Shown here: piece by piece, positions 51,115 to 57,357 of the stretch
How positions within the stretch are numbered: position 1 is the stretch's first letter
Layout of the letters: each line of letters opens with the position of its first letter
DNA from: UBA1366 sp047602575
Lineage (GTDB): Bacteria; Bacillota; Clostridia; Oscillospirales; Ruminococcaceae
Assembly (NCBI GenBank): GCA_047602575.1
Contig: JASGGY010000004.1
Span: 1 to 64,000 of the forward strand
Direction: 5' to 3'
Length of the DNA stretch: 64,000 bases
Program-made: the position numbers and the translations under genes
Notes under the pieces: generated by a model
What the model was told of the DNA's origin: nothing
What the model saw: only the letters and a program-made list of their open reading frames with translations
Databases searched by the model: none

Positions 51115-51327
51115 TTAGATAGAATTCTTCTCCATATCCTCGGCTATAAGCTTGTTGATATAGGCGTTAATGCTCAATCCTTTTCTGTTTGCATAGACTC
51201 TAATTTTTTCCTTGCTGTCCTTTGGCAACGTCAAGTGATGATGGTCATAAATCTCTTTCAGTGTTTCGTTTTGTCTCTTGATATAGTTTTCTTTTTCTTT
51301 CCCTAATGGATATTTTCGCATTCCCAT
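51115..51327 (-). CDS. Ribbon-helix-helix DNA-binding protein (provirus)
   Basis: 70 aa with a C-terminal ribbon-helix-helix: a strand K-E-K-I-R-V-Y-A-N-R, then L-S-I-N-A-Y-I-N-K-L-I-A-E-D as the two helices. The N-terminal extension contains H-H-H-L-T-L-P-K. RHH proteins repress their own promoters by binding short palindromes; three such palindromes lie immediately upstream (51368-51445). It may be an antitoxin-like regulator, but no toxin is recognised beside it. Confidence 0.75.
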   Translation of the reverse strand: MGMRKYPLGKEKENYIKRQNETLKEIYDHHHLTLPKDSKEKIRVYANRKGLSINAYINKLIAEDMEKNSI

Positions 51328-51367
51328 AAAAAAATCACCTCATGAAAATTATAGCACACCTTGAGGG

Positions 51368-51454
51368 TATTGTACAATATATAATATCGCCAATATATTG
51401 TACAATACTTTGGCTATTTTGCGAATTGTATTATATTGTACAATATGATATAAT
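51368..51454. promoter_or_regulatory. Three perfect 12-bp palindromes over divergent promoters
   Basis: TATTGTACAATA occurs at 51368-51379, 51396-51407 and 51434-51445. The third sits in the 17-bp spacer of a rightward promoter (TTGTAT 51426-51431, TATAAT 51449-51454). The first covers the expected -35 region of a leftward promoter whose -10 (TATAAT) is the complement of 51348-51353. This is a repressor operator array, most simply for the adjacent ribbon-helix-helix protein. Confidence 0.75.
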
Positions 51455-51504
51455 AAGAACATGGAAAGAGGGAAAGCCCCTCTAAGATGAAAGGATGGTT
51501 TAAA

Positions 51505-51708
51505 ATGAAAAAATCCGATTTGGACAAGCTGCGCAAGTTGTACAATGAGTACGTGACGAAAAGTGAAAAAGCGAACAAGCACGGCGATCCGGAGTATGTG
51601 GCGCGCTACCTATTCTGCGCTCGCACAATCTGTGAGGTGCTGGAAGTGCTGGATGGCATCAGCTACGAGAAAGCCGTTTACAAGATCATGGAGGACACCC
51701 CGTGTTAG
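51505..51708 (+). CDS. 67-aa helical protein (provirus)
   Basis: The GAAAGGATGG site fits ATG 51505 better than ATG 51487. The product is charged and helical (K-K-S-D-L-D-K-L-R-K-L-Y-N-E-Y), with no recognised family. It is richer in G+C than neighbouring provirus genes and so may have a different origin. It is the first gene under the palindrome-controlled promoter. Confidence 0.55.
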   Translation: MKKSDLDKLRKLYNEYVTKSEKANKHGDPEYVARYLFCARTICEVLEVLDGISYEKAVYKIMEDTPC

Positions 51709-51716
51709 CCCTCCTG

Positions 51717-51755
51717 CACGCCGTCGCCCTGTTCCGGCAGGGCAGCCCCTCGGGG
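51717..51755 (+). other. GC-rich hairpins between two provirus genes
   Basis: GCCCTG/CAGGGC and GCCCC/GGGGC hairpins in tandem within the 64-bp gap. There is no T-run, so they look more like an mRNA processing or structural element than a terminator. Confidence 0.35.
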
Positions 51756-51772
51756 CAGAAAGGAAGATTAAA

Positions 51773-52009
51773 ATGAAAAGTATCGAATTAAAAGTAACCA
51801 TATACGAACCGTTTATTGAAACCATAATAGATGACGTGAAGCGAGTTATTGCGTTGAAAAAAGAAGAAATAACAGAAGAATCCATACAAAGCTTTCTTGA
51901 ATTTTTGTTAGGGTTCGGATGTCATCATCATATAGAGGATACTTTAAAATTTTATTTATCTCAAATGGAATTAAAATACATCAAATCTAAAACCAATGAA
52001 AAAAAATAA
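51773..52009 (+). CDS. 78-aa protein (provirus)
   Basis: AAAGGAAG precedes ATG 51773. A mostly helical, charged protein (I-E-T-I-I-D-D-V-K-R-V-I-A-L-K-K-E-E) with G-F-G-C-H-H-H in the middle, which could bind a metal. No family recognised. Confidence 0.5.
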   Translation: MKSIELKVTIYEPFIETIIDDVKRVIALKKEEITEESIQSFLEFLLGFGCHHHIEDTLKFYLSQMELKYIKSKTNEKK

Positions 52010-52052
52010 AGAAAAGAATATCCTACGTTGGCAATAAGAAAGGATGTTTATC

Positions 52053-52142
52053 ATGCTGATATTGAAAGAGTTCCTCGATATGCTAGACGATAAGAATAGC
52101 AAGATTAAAGTGCAATACGACAAGCACACGTTTGTTGATTGA
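52053..52142 (+). CDS. 29-aa truncated paralogue of the 52352 gene
   Basis: ATG 52053 to TGA 52142. The first about 23 residues (M-L-I-L-K-E-F-L-D-M-L-D-D-K-N-S-K-I-K-V) match the start of the 71-aa protein at 52352, and so does the DNA before the ATG (TTATCATGCTGA). It is a partial duplicate; whether it is expressed is unclear. Confidence 0.35.
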   Translation: MLILKEFLDMLDDKNSKIKVQYDKHTFVD

Positions 52143-52157
52143 AAGGAAGATTGAAGA

Positions 52158-52358
52158 ATGGGCAAGGTAAGAATGCGGTATGCCACTAAAAACGAAAACA
52201 CTGGGTACTGGACAAAATACCACACAATAACCGTCAGCATGGACTTAGTGGTAAATGATTATGGGGTTATACTTATTGATAGTACGCATGATAAATGCAT
52301 ATCAATCGCCAAAACCAAAATTTCAGAACAGTTTTCTCCTGTATGGTTATCATGCTGA
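52158..52358 (+). CDS. 66-aa protein (provirus)
   Basis: GAAAGGAAG site before ATG 52158. A beta-rich small protein (V-R-M-R-Y-A-T-K-N-E-N-T-G-Y-W-T-K-Y-H-T) with two Cys near the C-terminus. Its end overlaps the next start by seven bases. Unknown function. Confidence 0.45.
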   Translation: MGKVRMRYATKNENTGYWTKYHTITVSMDLVVNDYGVILIDSTHDKCISIAKTKISEQFSPVWLSC

Positions 52359-52567
52359 CATTGAAAGAATTTCTTACTATGCTGAACAATCAGTATAGTA
52401 AAATTAAAGTACAATACGGCAACGGAACTGTATCCGATGCTACCCCGTTTATACACAAAGATTCAATCTTATCGCATTTACCGGACAAAAAGTACATGAA
52501 TTGGCACATTGAGAAAATCGTACCTACCCATAATTATATATTCATAAAACTACGTCATACAAACTAA
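52352..52567 (+). CDS. 71-aa protein, last gene of the provirus
   Basis: ATG 52352 within the end of the previous gene. M-L-T-L-K-E-F-L-T-M-L-N-N at the start is shared with the 29-aa copy at 52053. The remainder has beta-strand-like segments. No family recognised. A terminator follows. Confidence 0.45.
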   Translation: MLTLKEFLTMLNNQYSKIKVQYGNGTVSDATPFIHKDSILSHLPDKKYMNWHIEKIVPTHNYIFIKLRHTN

Positions 52568-52577
52568 AAAAATAACA

Positions 52578-52612
52578 AAAAGCACCCTGTCAAAAACTGA
52601 CAAGGTGCTTTT
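52578..52612 (+). terminator. Terminator at the right end of the provirus
   Basis: A 15-bp stem (AAAAGCACCCTGTCA against TGACAAGGTGCTTTT, one mismatch) with a T7 run. It isolates the accessory operon from the tRNA genes on the other strand. Confidence 0.85.
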
Positions 52613-52629
52613 TTTGCCGTAAATACGGC

Positions 52630-52706
52630 TGGTCGGAGCGACGGGACTTGAACCCACGGCCTCTACCACCCCAAGGTAGCGCGCTACCAATCTGCGCCAC
52701 GCCCCG
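52630..52706 (-). tRNA. tRNA-Pro (anticodon GGG)
   Basis: A 77-nt cloverleaf with encoded CCA. Acceptor CGGGGCG/CGCTCCG (one G-U), T arm GTGGGTTCAAGTCCC, anticodon stem CTACC/GGTAG with loop TTGGGGT giving GGG. Its 3' 49 bases (52630-52678) are the proximal attachment site of the provirus and are supplied by the element, which kept the tRNA functional. Confidence 0.93.
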
Positions 52707-52736
52707 ACGAATAAGCCGGATAAACCGGCTTATTCT

Positions 52737-52826
52737 TGGCGGAGAAGGAGGGATTTGAACCCTCGCGACAGTTTCCCGCCCTACACCCTTAGCAGGGGCG
52801 CCTCTTCACCACTTGAGTACTTCTCC
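52737..52826 (-). tRNA. tRNA-Ser (anticodon GCT)
   Basis: Class II tRNA with a long variable arm and encoded CCA. Acceptor GGAGAAG/CTTCTCC, anticodon loop CTGCTAA giving GCT (codons AGC/AGT), T arm GGGTTCAAATCCC. Confidence 0.93.
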
Positions 52827-52880
52827 GTATGAATTAATCATAAATATTCAATTGTATGCCTGCTGGTTGAAAAGAAAGGT

Positions 52881-52969
<89 letters not shown>

Positions 52970-53009
52970 GTATGCTTCCGCAGAAGTGAGCCTTAACTGC
53001 GACTTATTA

Positions 53010-53038
53010 ATTTTATCACAACGCAATGCGCTTGTCAA
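53010..53038 (-). promoter_or_regulatory. Promoter of the tRNA cluster
   Basis: On the minus strand TTGACA (complement of 53033-53038) and TAAAAT (complement of 53010-53015), 17-bp spacer, about 40 bases before tRNA-Ser(TGA). Confidence 0.8.
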
Positions 53039-53103
53039 GTGTTTTTTTAAAATTCAAATAAAAACCGTGCGGATCCTGAAAAAACCGCCGTGCGCAAACC
53101 TTC

Positions 53104-53175
53104 TTACTTTGTTTTCTTTGCCGCGCCGAAAATCGCACCGATGAATGCCAAGCCGATGCCGATGATCCACCACAT
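53104..53175 (-). CDS. 23-aa hydrophobic peptide
   Basis: ATG 53175 behind AAGGAAGG, 23 codons. A hydrophobic Gly-rich helix (M-W-W-I-I-G-I-G-L-A-F-I-G-A-I-F-G) and a basic end A-A-K-K-T-K. The good ribosome site and clean amphipathic design support a real single-helix membrane peptide; function unknown. Confidence 0.45.
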   Translation of the reverse strand: MWWIIGIGLAFIGAIFGAAKKTK

Positions 53176-53265
53176 TGTACTGCCTTCCTTTTCTGTTGTC
53201 GCTGTAAATAGTTTACGACATTTCGGTGCTTTTGTCAATGCTGCGCAATAATTTTCGTGCGCCTG

Positions 53266-53293
53266 AACATCATTACCGCGCCGGCATATAATG
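53266..53293 (+). promoter_or_regulatory. Candidate sigma-K promoter of dpaAB
   Basis: AACA (53266-53269) and CATATAATG (53285-53293): a -35 mACm, 16-bp spacer and a -10 differing from CATAnnnTA only in the last base. The spoVF (dpaAB) operon is sigma-K-dependent in Bacillus. Confidence 0.45.
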
Positions 53294-53317
53294 CTGTAGA
53301 ATGCTGTTGCGGAGGGA

Positions 53318-54211
53318 TTGCCTTTATCGAGTCGAAAAATTGTCTTCCTCGTCGTCGGCGGGGATTCGCGCCAGACTTATCTCGCGGCGCGGCTAGCGCG
53401 GGAAAACGCGCTGGTGTATACATACGGTCTTGATGGGACAAATAAAGCGGAGGGCTGTGCCGCGCTGGATGCGCCGGAGGAGCTGCCGGAGAAAGCCGAC
53501 GTGCTGGTGCTGCCGATTGTGTCGTCAAACGACGGTGTGCATGTGACCGCGCCGTTTTTGTCGGATGACGGCATTCCGGTATCGGCGCTGCTGCCCTGTT
53601 TAAAGCCCGGTGCGCTGGTCGCCGGCGGGCGGATTATGCCGGAAACGGATGCGTTTTTCACTGCGCGCGGATTTGCCGTATCCGACTATTTCACGCGCGA
53701 GGAGCTGATTATCAAAAACTGCATCCCCACCGCGGAGGGCGCTTTGCAGATCGCGATGGAGGAGCTGCCGATCACGATGAGCGGCGCGAAGGTGCTGATT
53801 ACCGGATTCGGACGGGTGGCGAAAGCCACGGCAAAAATCTTTAAAAGCGTGGACGCTTCCGTGAGCATCTGCGCGCGTAAATACGCGGATCTTGCATGGG
53901 CGCAGCTTTACGGCTATGCGCCGGTTCATATTTCTAAACTTAGCGACGAGATTTCCGGATACGATCTGGTGATCAATACGATACCGGCGATTGTGCTGAA
54001 TCACGAGATTCTCGCAAAGCTTTCGCCGGAAGCGCTTGTGATTGACCTTGCGTCAAAGCCCGGCGGAGTTGATTTTGAAACCGCGCGTCAGCTGCGGCTC
54101 AAGGCGATCTGGGCGCTGTCCCTGCCCGGAAAGGTCGCACCGGTGACCTCCGGCATCATCATCGCCGACACCGTTGTCAACATCCTGCGCGAGAGGGGTG
54201 AGCAGCTGTGA
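53318..54211 (+). CDS. dpaA: Dipicolinate synthase subunit A
   Basis: Makes dipicolinic acid from dihydrodipicolinate-level precursor in the mother cell. The 297-aa protein has an N-terminal domain with VVGGDSRQTYLAARL, and a C-terminal Rossmann dehydrogenase-like fold with VLITGFGRVAKATAKIFK and L-V-I-N-T-I-P-A-I-V-L-N. The start is a TTG at 53318, close behind GGAGG; no ATG fits. The stop overlaps the dpaB start. Confidence 0.93.
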   Translation: MPLSSRKIVFLVVGGDSRQTYLAARLARENALVYTYGLDGTNKAEGCAALDAPEELPEKADVLVLPIVSSNDGVHVTAPFLSDDGIPVSALLPCLKPGALVAGGRIMPETDAFFTARGFAVSDYFTREELIIKNCIPTAEGALQIAMEELPITMSGAKVLITGFGRVAKATAKIFKSVDASVSICARKYADLAWAQLYGYAPVHISKLSDEISGYDLVINTIPAIVLNHEILAKLSPEALVIDLASKPGGVDFETARQLRLKAIWALSLPGKVAPVTSGIIIADTVVNILRERGEQL

Positions 54212-54813
54212 GTTCTTTAGAAAAAATCCGCGTGGGCTTTGTGATGTGCGGCTCGTTCTGCACGTTTGAGAAAAGCTTTGCCGCGGCGCAGAAGCTGGTG
54301 GAGCTTGGCTGTGAGCTGGTTCCGGTGATGTCGGAAAACGCTTACCGCATCAGCTCGCGCTTTGGCACGGCGCAGGAAAACCACCTGCGTCTGGAATCAA
54401 TCAGCGGGCGGGATATCATCCATACCATTGAAGCCGCCGAGCCGATCGGTCCGAAGCGGATGCTCGATGTGCTTGTGGTTGCACCTTGCACGTCAAACAC
54501 GCTGGCAAAGCTTGCCTACGGCATCACCGACACGCCCGCGACCATGGCGGTGAAATCTCACATCCGCAATTCCCTGCCCGTGGTGCTGGCGATTGCGACG
54601 AACGACGCGCTGGCAAACAGCGCAAAAAACATCGGCATGGTGCAGAATTACAAGCATTATTTCTTTGTTCCCTACAGCCAGGACGATTATCAGAGCAAGC
54701 CGAACTCGATCGTATCGCATTTTGACCTCATCCCGGAAGCCATTTCCGCCGCGCTGGAGGGCAAGCAGCTACAGCCCATTATGAAAATCTATACGCGCGA
54801 TCGCAATTCCTGA
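54208..54813 (+). CDS. dpaB: Dipicolinate synthase subunit B
   Basis: Flavoprotein-like partner of DpaA. The 201-aa protein starts at a GTG overlapping the dpaA stop (GTGA). It shows V-G-F-V-M-C-G-S-F-C-T-F, V-V-A-P-C-T-S-N-T-L-A-K-L-A-Y-G-I-T-D and the C-terminal FVPYSQDDYQSKPNS. Together with spoVAD/AE this shows DPA-based sporulation. Confidence 0.94.
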   Translation: MSSLEKIRVGFVMCGSFCTFEKSFAAAQKLVELGCELVPVMSENAYRISSRFGTAQENHLRLESISGRDIIHTIEAAEPIGPKRMLDVLVVAPCTSNTLAKLAYGITDTPATMAVKSHIRNSLPVVLAIATNDALANSAKNIGMVQNYKHYFFVPYSQDDYQSKPNSIVSHFDLIPEAISAALEGKQLQPIMKIYTRDRNS

Positions 54814-54818
54814 TACAA

Positions 54819-55091
54819 CACAAAGCCACGCCATCCGGTGTGGCTCAGACTGAAGATAAACCCTCCCAAAGAGGGCGTTGCCCCCTCTGGACTCCTCCAC
54901 CAAGAGGGTAAAGTTGCCGTGCGCGGCAACTACGTACCCTTTGGAAACCCATAGTTTTATGGATGATACTTTGATTTTCTTAGCCGATTTGTGCTTTAGC
55001 TATTGCTTTGTGATTCCATTAGAACACACGAAAAATGAGTATATACTTTTTCTTCAATCTGAAGCCACGCCGCTTAGGTGTGGCTTTTTTG
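54819..55091. repeat. MITE-like intergenic repeat with terminal inverted repeats
   Basis: The outer ends are near-inverted copies: GGTGTGGCTCAGACTGAAGA (54838-54857) and TCTTCAATCTGAAGCCACGC (from about 55050), each next to an AGCCACGCC/GGTGTGGCT hairpin (54823-54845 and 55062-55085). The right hairpin has a T6 tail and can serve as a terminator. Between them are further short hairpins (CCCTC/GAGGG, GTTGCCG/CGGCAAC). An 84-codon open frame inside is not believed to be a gene. Confidence 0.5.
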
Positions 55092-55115
55092 TTTGTGATA
55101 ATCCGTATGGAGTGC

Positions 55116-55144
55116 TTGACAAAACGCTTTGACTGTGGTATACT
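55116..55144 (+). promoter_or_regulatory. Sigma-A promoter of tyrA
   Basis: TTGACA (55116-55121) and TATACT (55139-55144) with an ideal 17-bp spacer, about 36 bases before the tyrA start. Confidence 0.85.
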
Positions 55145-55180
55145 TTAAAGCGATAAAGCATCCGGAAAGGCGGCACAGCT

Positions 55181-56026
55181 ATGAACATCGGTATCATCGG
55201 GCTTGGCATCATCGGCGGCTCGTTCGCCAAAGCAATCAGAAAACGCACCGCGCACACATGTCTTGGGACTGACACCAACCCCGCAGCGGTGGAAAAGGCG
55301 CTGGAGCAGGAAGCGATTTCCGATGTGATCACAGAAGAAAACCTGAGCGAGCTTGATTTCGTGATTGTCAGCCTGTATCCGCGCGGGGCGGTGGACTATC
55401 TGCTCAGCCACGCGACGCTGTTTAAAAAAGGTGCGATTGTGATCGACGTGTGCGGCGTGAAACAATTCATCGTGGGTGCGGTTTCCGCGGCGCTGGCGCA
55501 GGCAGGTGTGCGGTTTGTCAGCTGTCACCCGATGGCGGGGCGGGAGTACTCTGGCTTTGACTTTGCGGTGGACAACCTCTTTGACGGCGCAAGCTTTATC
55601 ATTACCCCCGATGAAAGCACCGATCCCGCGGCGGCGGAAATCGTGCGCGAATTTGCGCTGTCGCTGGGCTTTCACAAGGTTGTGAGCGCTTCGCCGGCGG
55701 AGCATGACCGCATTATCGCCTATACCAGCCAGCTTGCCCACGTAGTTTCGAGCGCTTACATTAAAAACCCCACAGTTGAGCGACAGGCGGGCTTTTCGGC
55801 AGGCAGCTTCAAGGATATGACCCGTGTCGCACGGTTAAACGAGGAGATGTGGACGGAGCTGTTCCTGCTCAACCGCGACAGTCTGCTGACGGAACTTGAC
55901 TGCCTGCTTGCGTCGCTGGGCGAATACCGCGCGGCACTCGCCGGCGGCGACGGCGAAGCACTCAGGACACTGCTTGCGAAAGGGCGCGCCATGAAGGAGC
56001 TTTCCGACCGGAATTTAATGAAATAG
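55181..56026 (+). CDS. tyrA: Prephenate dehydrogenase
   Basis: NAD(P)-dependent conversion of prephenate to 4-hydroxyphenylpyruvate for tyrosine. The 281-aa protein begins with the Rossmann motif IGIIGLGIIGGSFAKA, has V-S-C-H-P-M-A-G-R-E-Y-S-G and the helical dimerisation domain with HDRIIAYTSQLAHVV. It has no chorismate-mutase or ACT domain, complementing the fused pheA at 35601-36722. Confidence 0.93.
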   Translation: MNIGIIGLGIIGGSFAKAIRKRTAHTCLGTDTNPAAVEKALEQEAISDVITEENLSELDFVIVSLYPRGAVDYLLSHATLFKKGAIVIDVCGVKQFIVGAVSAALAQAGVRFVSCHPMAGREYSGFDFAVDNLFDGASFIITPDESTDPAAAEIVREFALSLGFHKVVSASPAEHDRIIAYTSQLAHVVSSAYIKNPTVERQAGFSAGSFKDMTRVARLNEEMWTELFLLNRDSLLTELDCLLASLGEYRAALAGGDGEALRTLLAKGRAMKELSDRNLMK

Positions 56027-56079
56027 TGTGATAAAAAGGGTGCTTGGTATAAAGCGCTCTTTTTTATTTCACAAAAAAT

Positions 56080-56107
56080 TTGACTTTTCCGCAGAATGTT
56101 GTATAAT
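56080..56107 (+). promoter_or_regulatory. Sigma-A promoter of the PIN/NYN-like gene
   Basis: TTGACT (56080-56085) and TATAAT (56102-56107), 16-bp spacer, about 40 bases before the start at 56148. Confidence 0.75.
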
Positions 56108-56147
56108 AAGATGAGGAATCTTTATTCAAAAAGAAAGATGTGATCGC

Positions 56148-57092
56148 GTGTATTTTTTTATCGATTATGAAAACGTCGGCGCAAACGGCTTCGTCGGCAT
56201 TGACCTTTTAACCGAAAAGGACCATGTTGTGCTGTTCTATTCCGAGAACAACTGCCGCCTGCCTTTTTCCCTGCATATGCAGATGATTAAAACAAAAGCG
56301 CAGATTGAATATTTCGACATCAAGACCTCAGCGCGCAATTCGCTGGACTTTCAGCTGTCGTCCTATCTGGGCTATTTTGTCGCAACCCACGCGGATGAGG
56401 AATACGCCATCATCAGCAACGACGAGGGCTTTAACCCGATCGTGCTGATGTGGAGAAGCAGAAAAATCAAAATTGTGCGATATAAGAACCTTTTGGGCGT
56501 CCTCAACGGCACGTTCGGAAACGGCGGCTTCCCGCGCACAACCGTCACGGCGCAGAAGCCTGTTGCGGCGGAGGAGCAGGGCGATTTTGAAAAACCTGCG
56601 GATTGTGTTGTTGAGCCGGCCGCGCAGGATGCACCGGAAGCGGACAATCCTGTAGCTGAAGCCGTAAAGGAAGATGCGCCAGCTTACACGGAAATCGCGG
56701 CTGACGAACCAGCCGAAGTGACTCCGGACACTGCGCCGGTCGAGGTGATTTTCACCGCGGAAGCCGCTCCGGTTTCGCTCAAGCCCGTTGTGACAGCCAA
56801 ACCCGCACAGCCGCAGACCGCGAAAAAGCGCAAGCCGAAGCCAGCCGTGAAGCAGCCTGAAAAGCAGCCCGCATCGCCGAGTCCGGTTTCTGCGAACATC
56901 GTTGACAGCGCGAACCTGCACAGCCTGCTCAGCCAGTTCCCCGACGATGTGCATAAGATTGAGGAGCTGATCAGCAAGTATAAAACCAAGCAGGGCATCA
57001 ACAACGCGCTCGTCAAGGAATACGGCAACGATAAAACCAGCGCCATCTATAAAATCATCAAGCCCCTGCTCAAGGATAAAAAAGGCAAATAA
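56148..57092 (+). CDS. PIN/NYN-like domain protein with C-terminal helical domain
   Basis: 314 aa. The N-terminal about 125 residues resemble the PIN-like/NYN ribonuclease fold: F-I-D-Y-E-N-V-G at the start (first acidic residues), a middle D-F-Q-L-S-S-Y-L-G, and Y-A-I-I-S-N-D-E-G-F with the second acidic pair. An Ala/Glu/Pro/Val-rich low-complexity linker follows (about 130-245), then a basic patch and a C-terminal helical domain of about 60 residues ending D-K-K-G-K. RNA cleavage is plausible. The start is a GTG at 56148. Confidence 0.6.
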   Translation: MYFFIDYENVGANGFVGIDLLTEKDHVVLFYSENNCRLPFSLHMQMIKTKAQIEYFDIKTSARNSLDFQLSSYLGYFVATHADEEYAIISNDEGFNPIVLMWRSRKIKIVRYKNLLGVLNGTFGNGGFPRTTVTAQKPVAAEEQGDFEKPADCVVEPAAQDAPEADNPVAEAVKEDAPAYTEIAADEPAEVTPDTAPVEVIFTAEAAPVSLKPVVTAKPAQPQTAKKRKPKPAVKQPEKQPASPSPVSANIVDSANLHSLLSQFPDDVHKIEELISKYKTKQGINNALVKEYGNDKTSAIYKIIKPLLKDKKGK

Positions 57093-57094
57093 CC

Positions 57095-57140
57095 GTTCCC
57101 CCGCTCCGCTTTAACAATCGGTGCGGGGGTTTGCTTTTCG
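57095..57140 (+). terminator. Probable terminator after the PIN/NYN-like gene
   Basis: CCCCCGC/GCGGGGG arms around a long loop, followed by TTTGCTTTT. Confidence 0.6.
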
Positions 57141-57236
57141 TTTTTCGGCGCATAGGATGCAATTTTCCCTTGATTTCATCGCCTAGCGCCGCAAAATGGT
57201 TTTGCGGAAAAACTGTTGATTTTTCATAAATGGCGA

Positions 57237-57265
57237 TTGACAATCCGCAGCGAATCCGTTATAAT
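57237..57265 (+). promoter_or_regulatory. Sigma-A promoter of the GH26-like gene
   Basis: TTGACA (57237-57242) and TATAAT (57260-57265), 17-bp spacer: a consensus promoter, implying strong basal expression. The leader to 57358 is about 85 nt. Confidence 0.85.
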
Positions 57266-57357
57266 AAGTATCAGACAAACATCAGTGCGTCTGATTTTTT
57301 TGCGCTGCCGGTAATCGTTATCACGCGGGAACACGATGTTCGGCATTTGAAAGGAAT

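Larger units (their letters stand above)
42646..52678. mobile_element. Integrated inovirus-like (filamentous phage) provirus in tRNA-Pro
   Basis: An element of 9,984 bp between two copies of a 49-bp repeat, clearly more A/T-rich than its surroundings. Gene order from left: DUF2726 protein, Xre repressor (both minus), divergent operator, 87-aa candidate ssDNA-binding protein, 55-aa major coat protein, terminator, secreted/anchored 537-aa protein, four tiny membrane proteins, Zot ATPase, GC-rich hairpin region, Rep_trans initiator, three small genes, tyrosine integrase, accessory genes. Coat protein, Zot and rolling-circle initiator together are the hallmark set of inoviruses. No portal, terminase or tail gene is present, so it is not a tailed prophage, and there are no conjugation genes. 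Confidence 0.88.

Noticed and set aside
42646..52678. Tailed prophage, conjugative element or plasmid
   Set aside because: No terminase, portal, tail, relaxase or coupling-protein gene; the coat, Zot and Rep_trans set fits a filamentous phage instead.
54878..55132. 84-codon open frame between dpaB and tyrA
   Set aside because: No ribosome site, it runs through hairpins and the tyrA promoter, and it lies within the MITE-like repeat.
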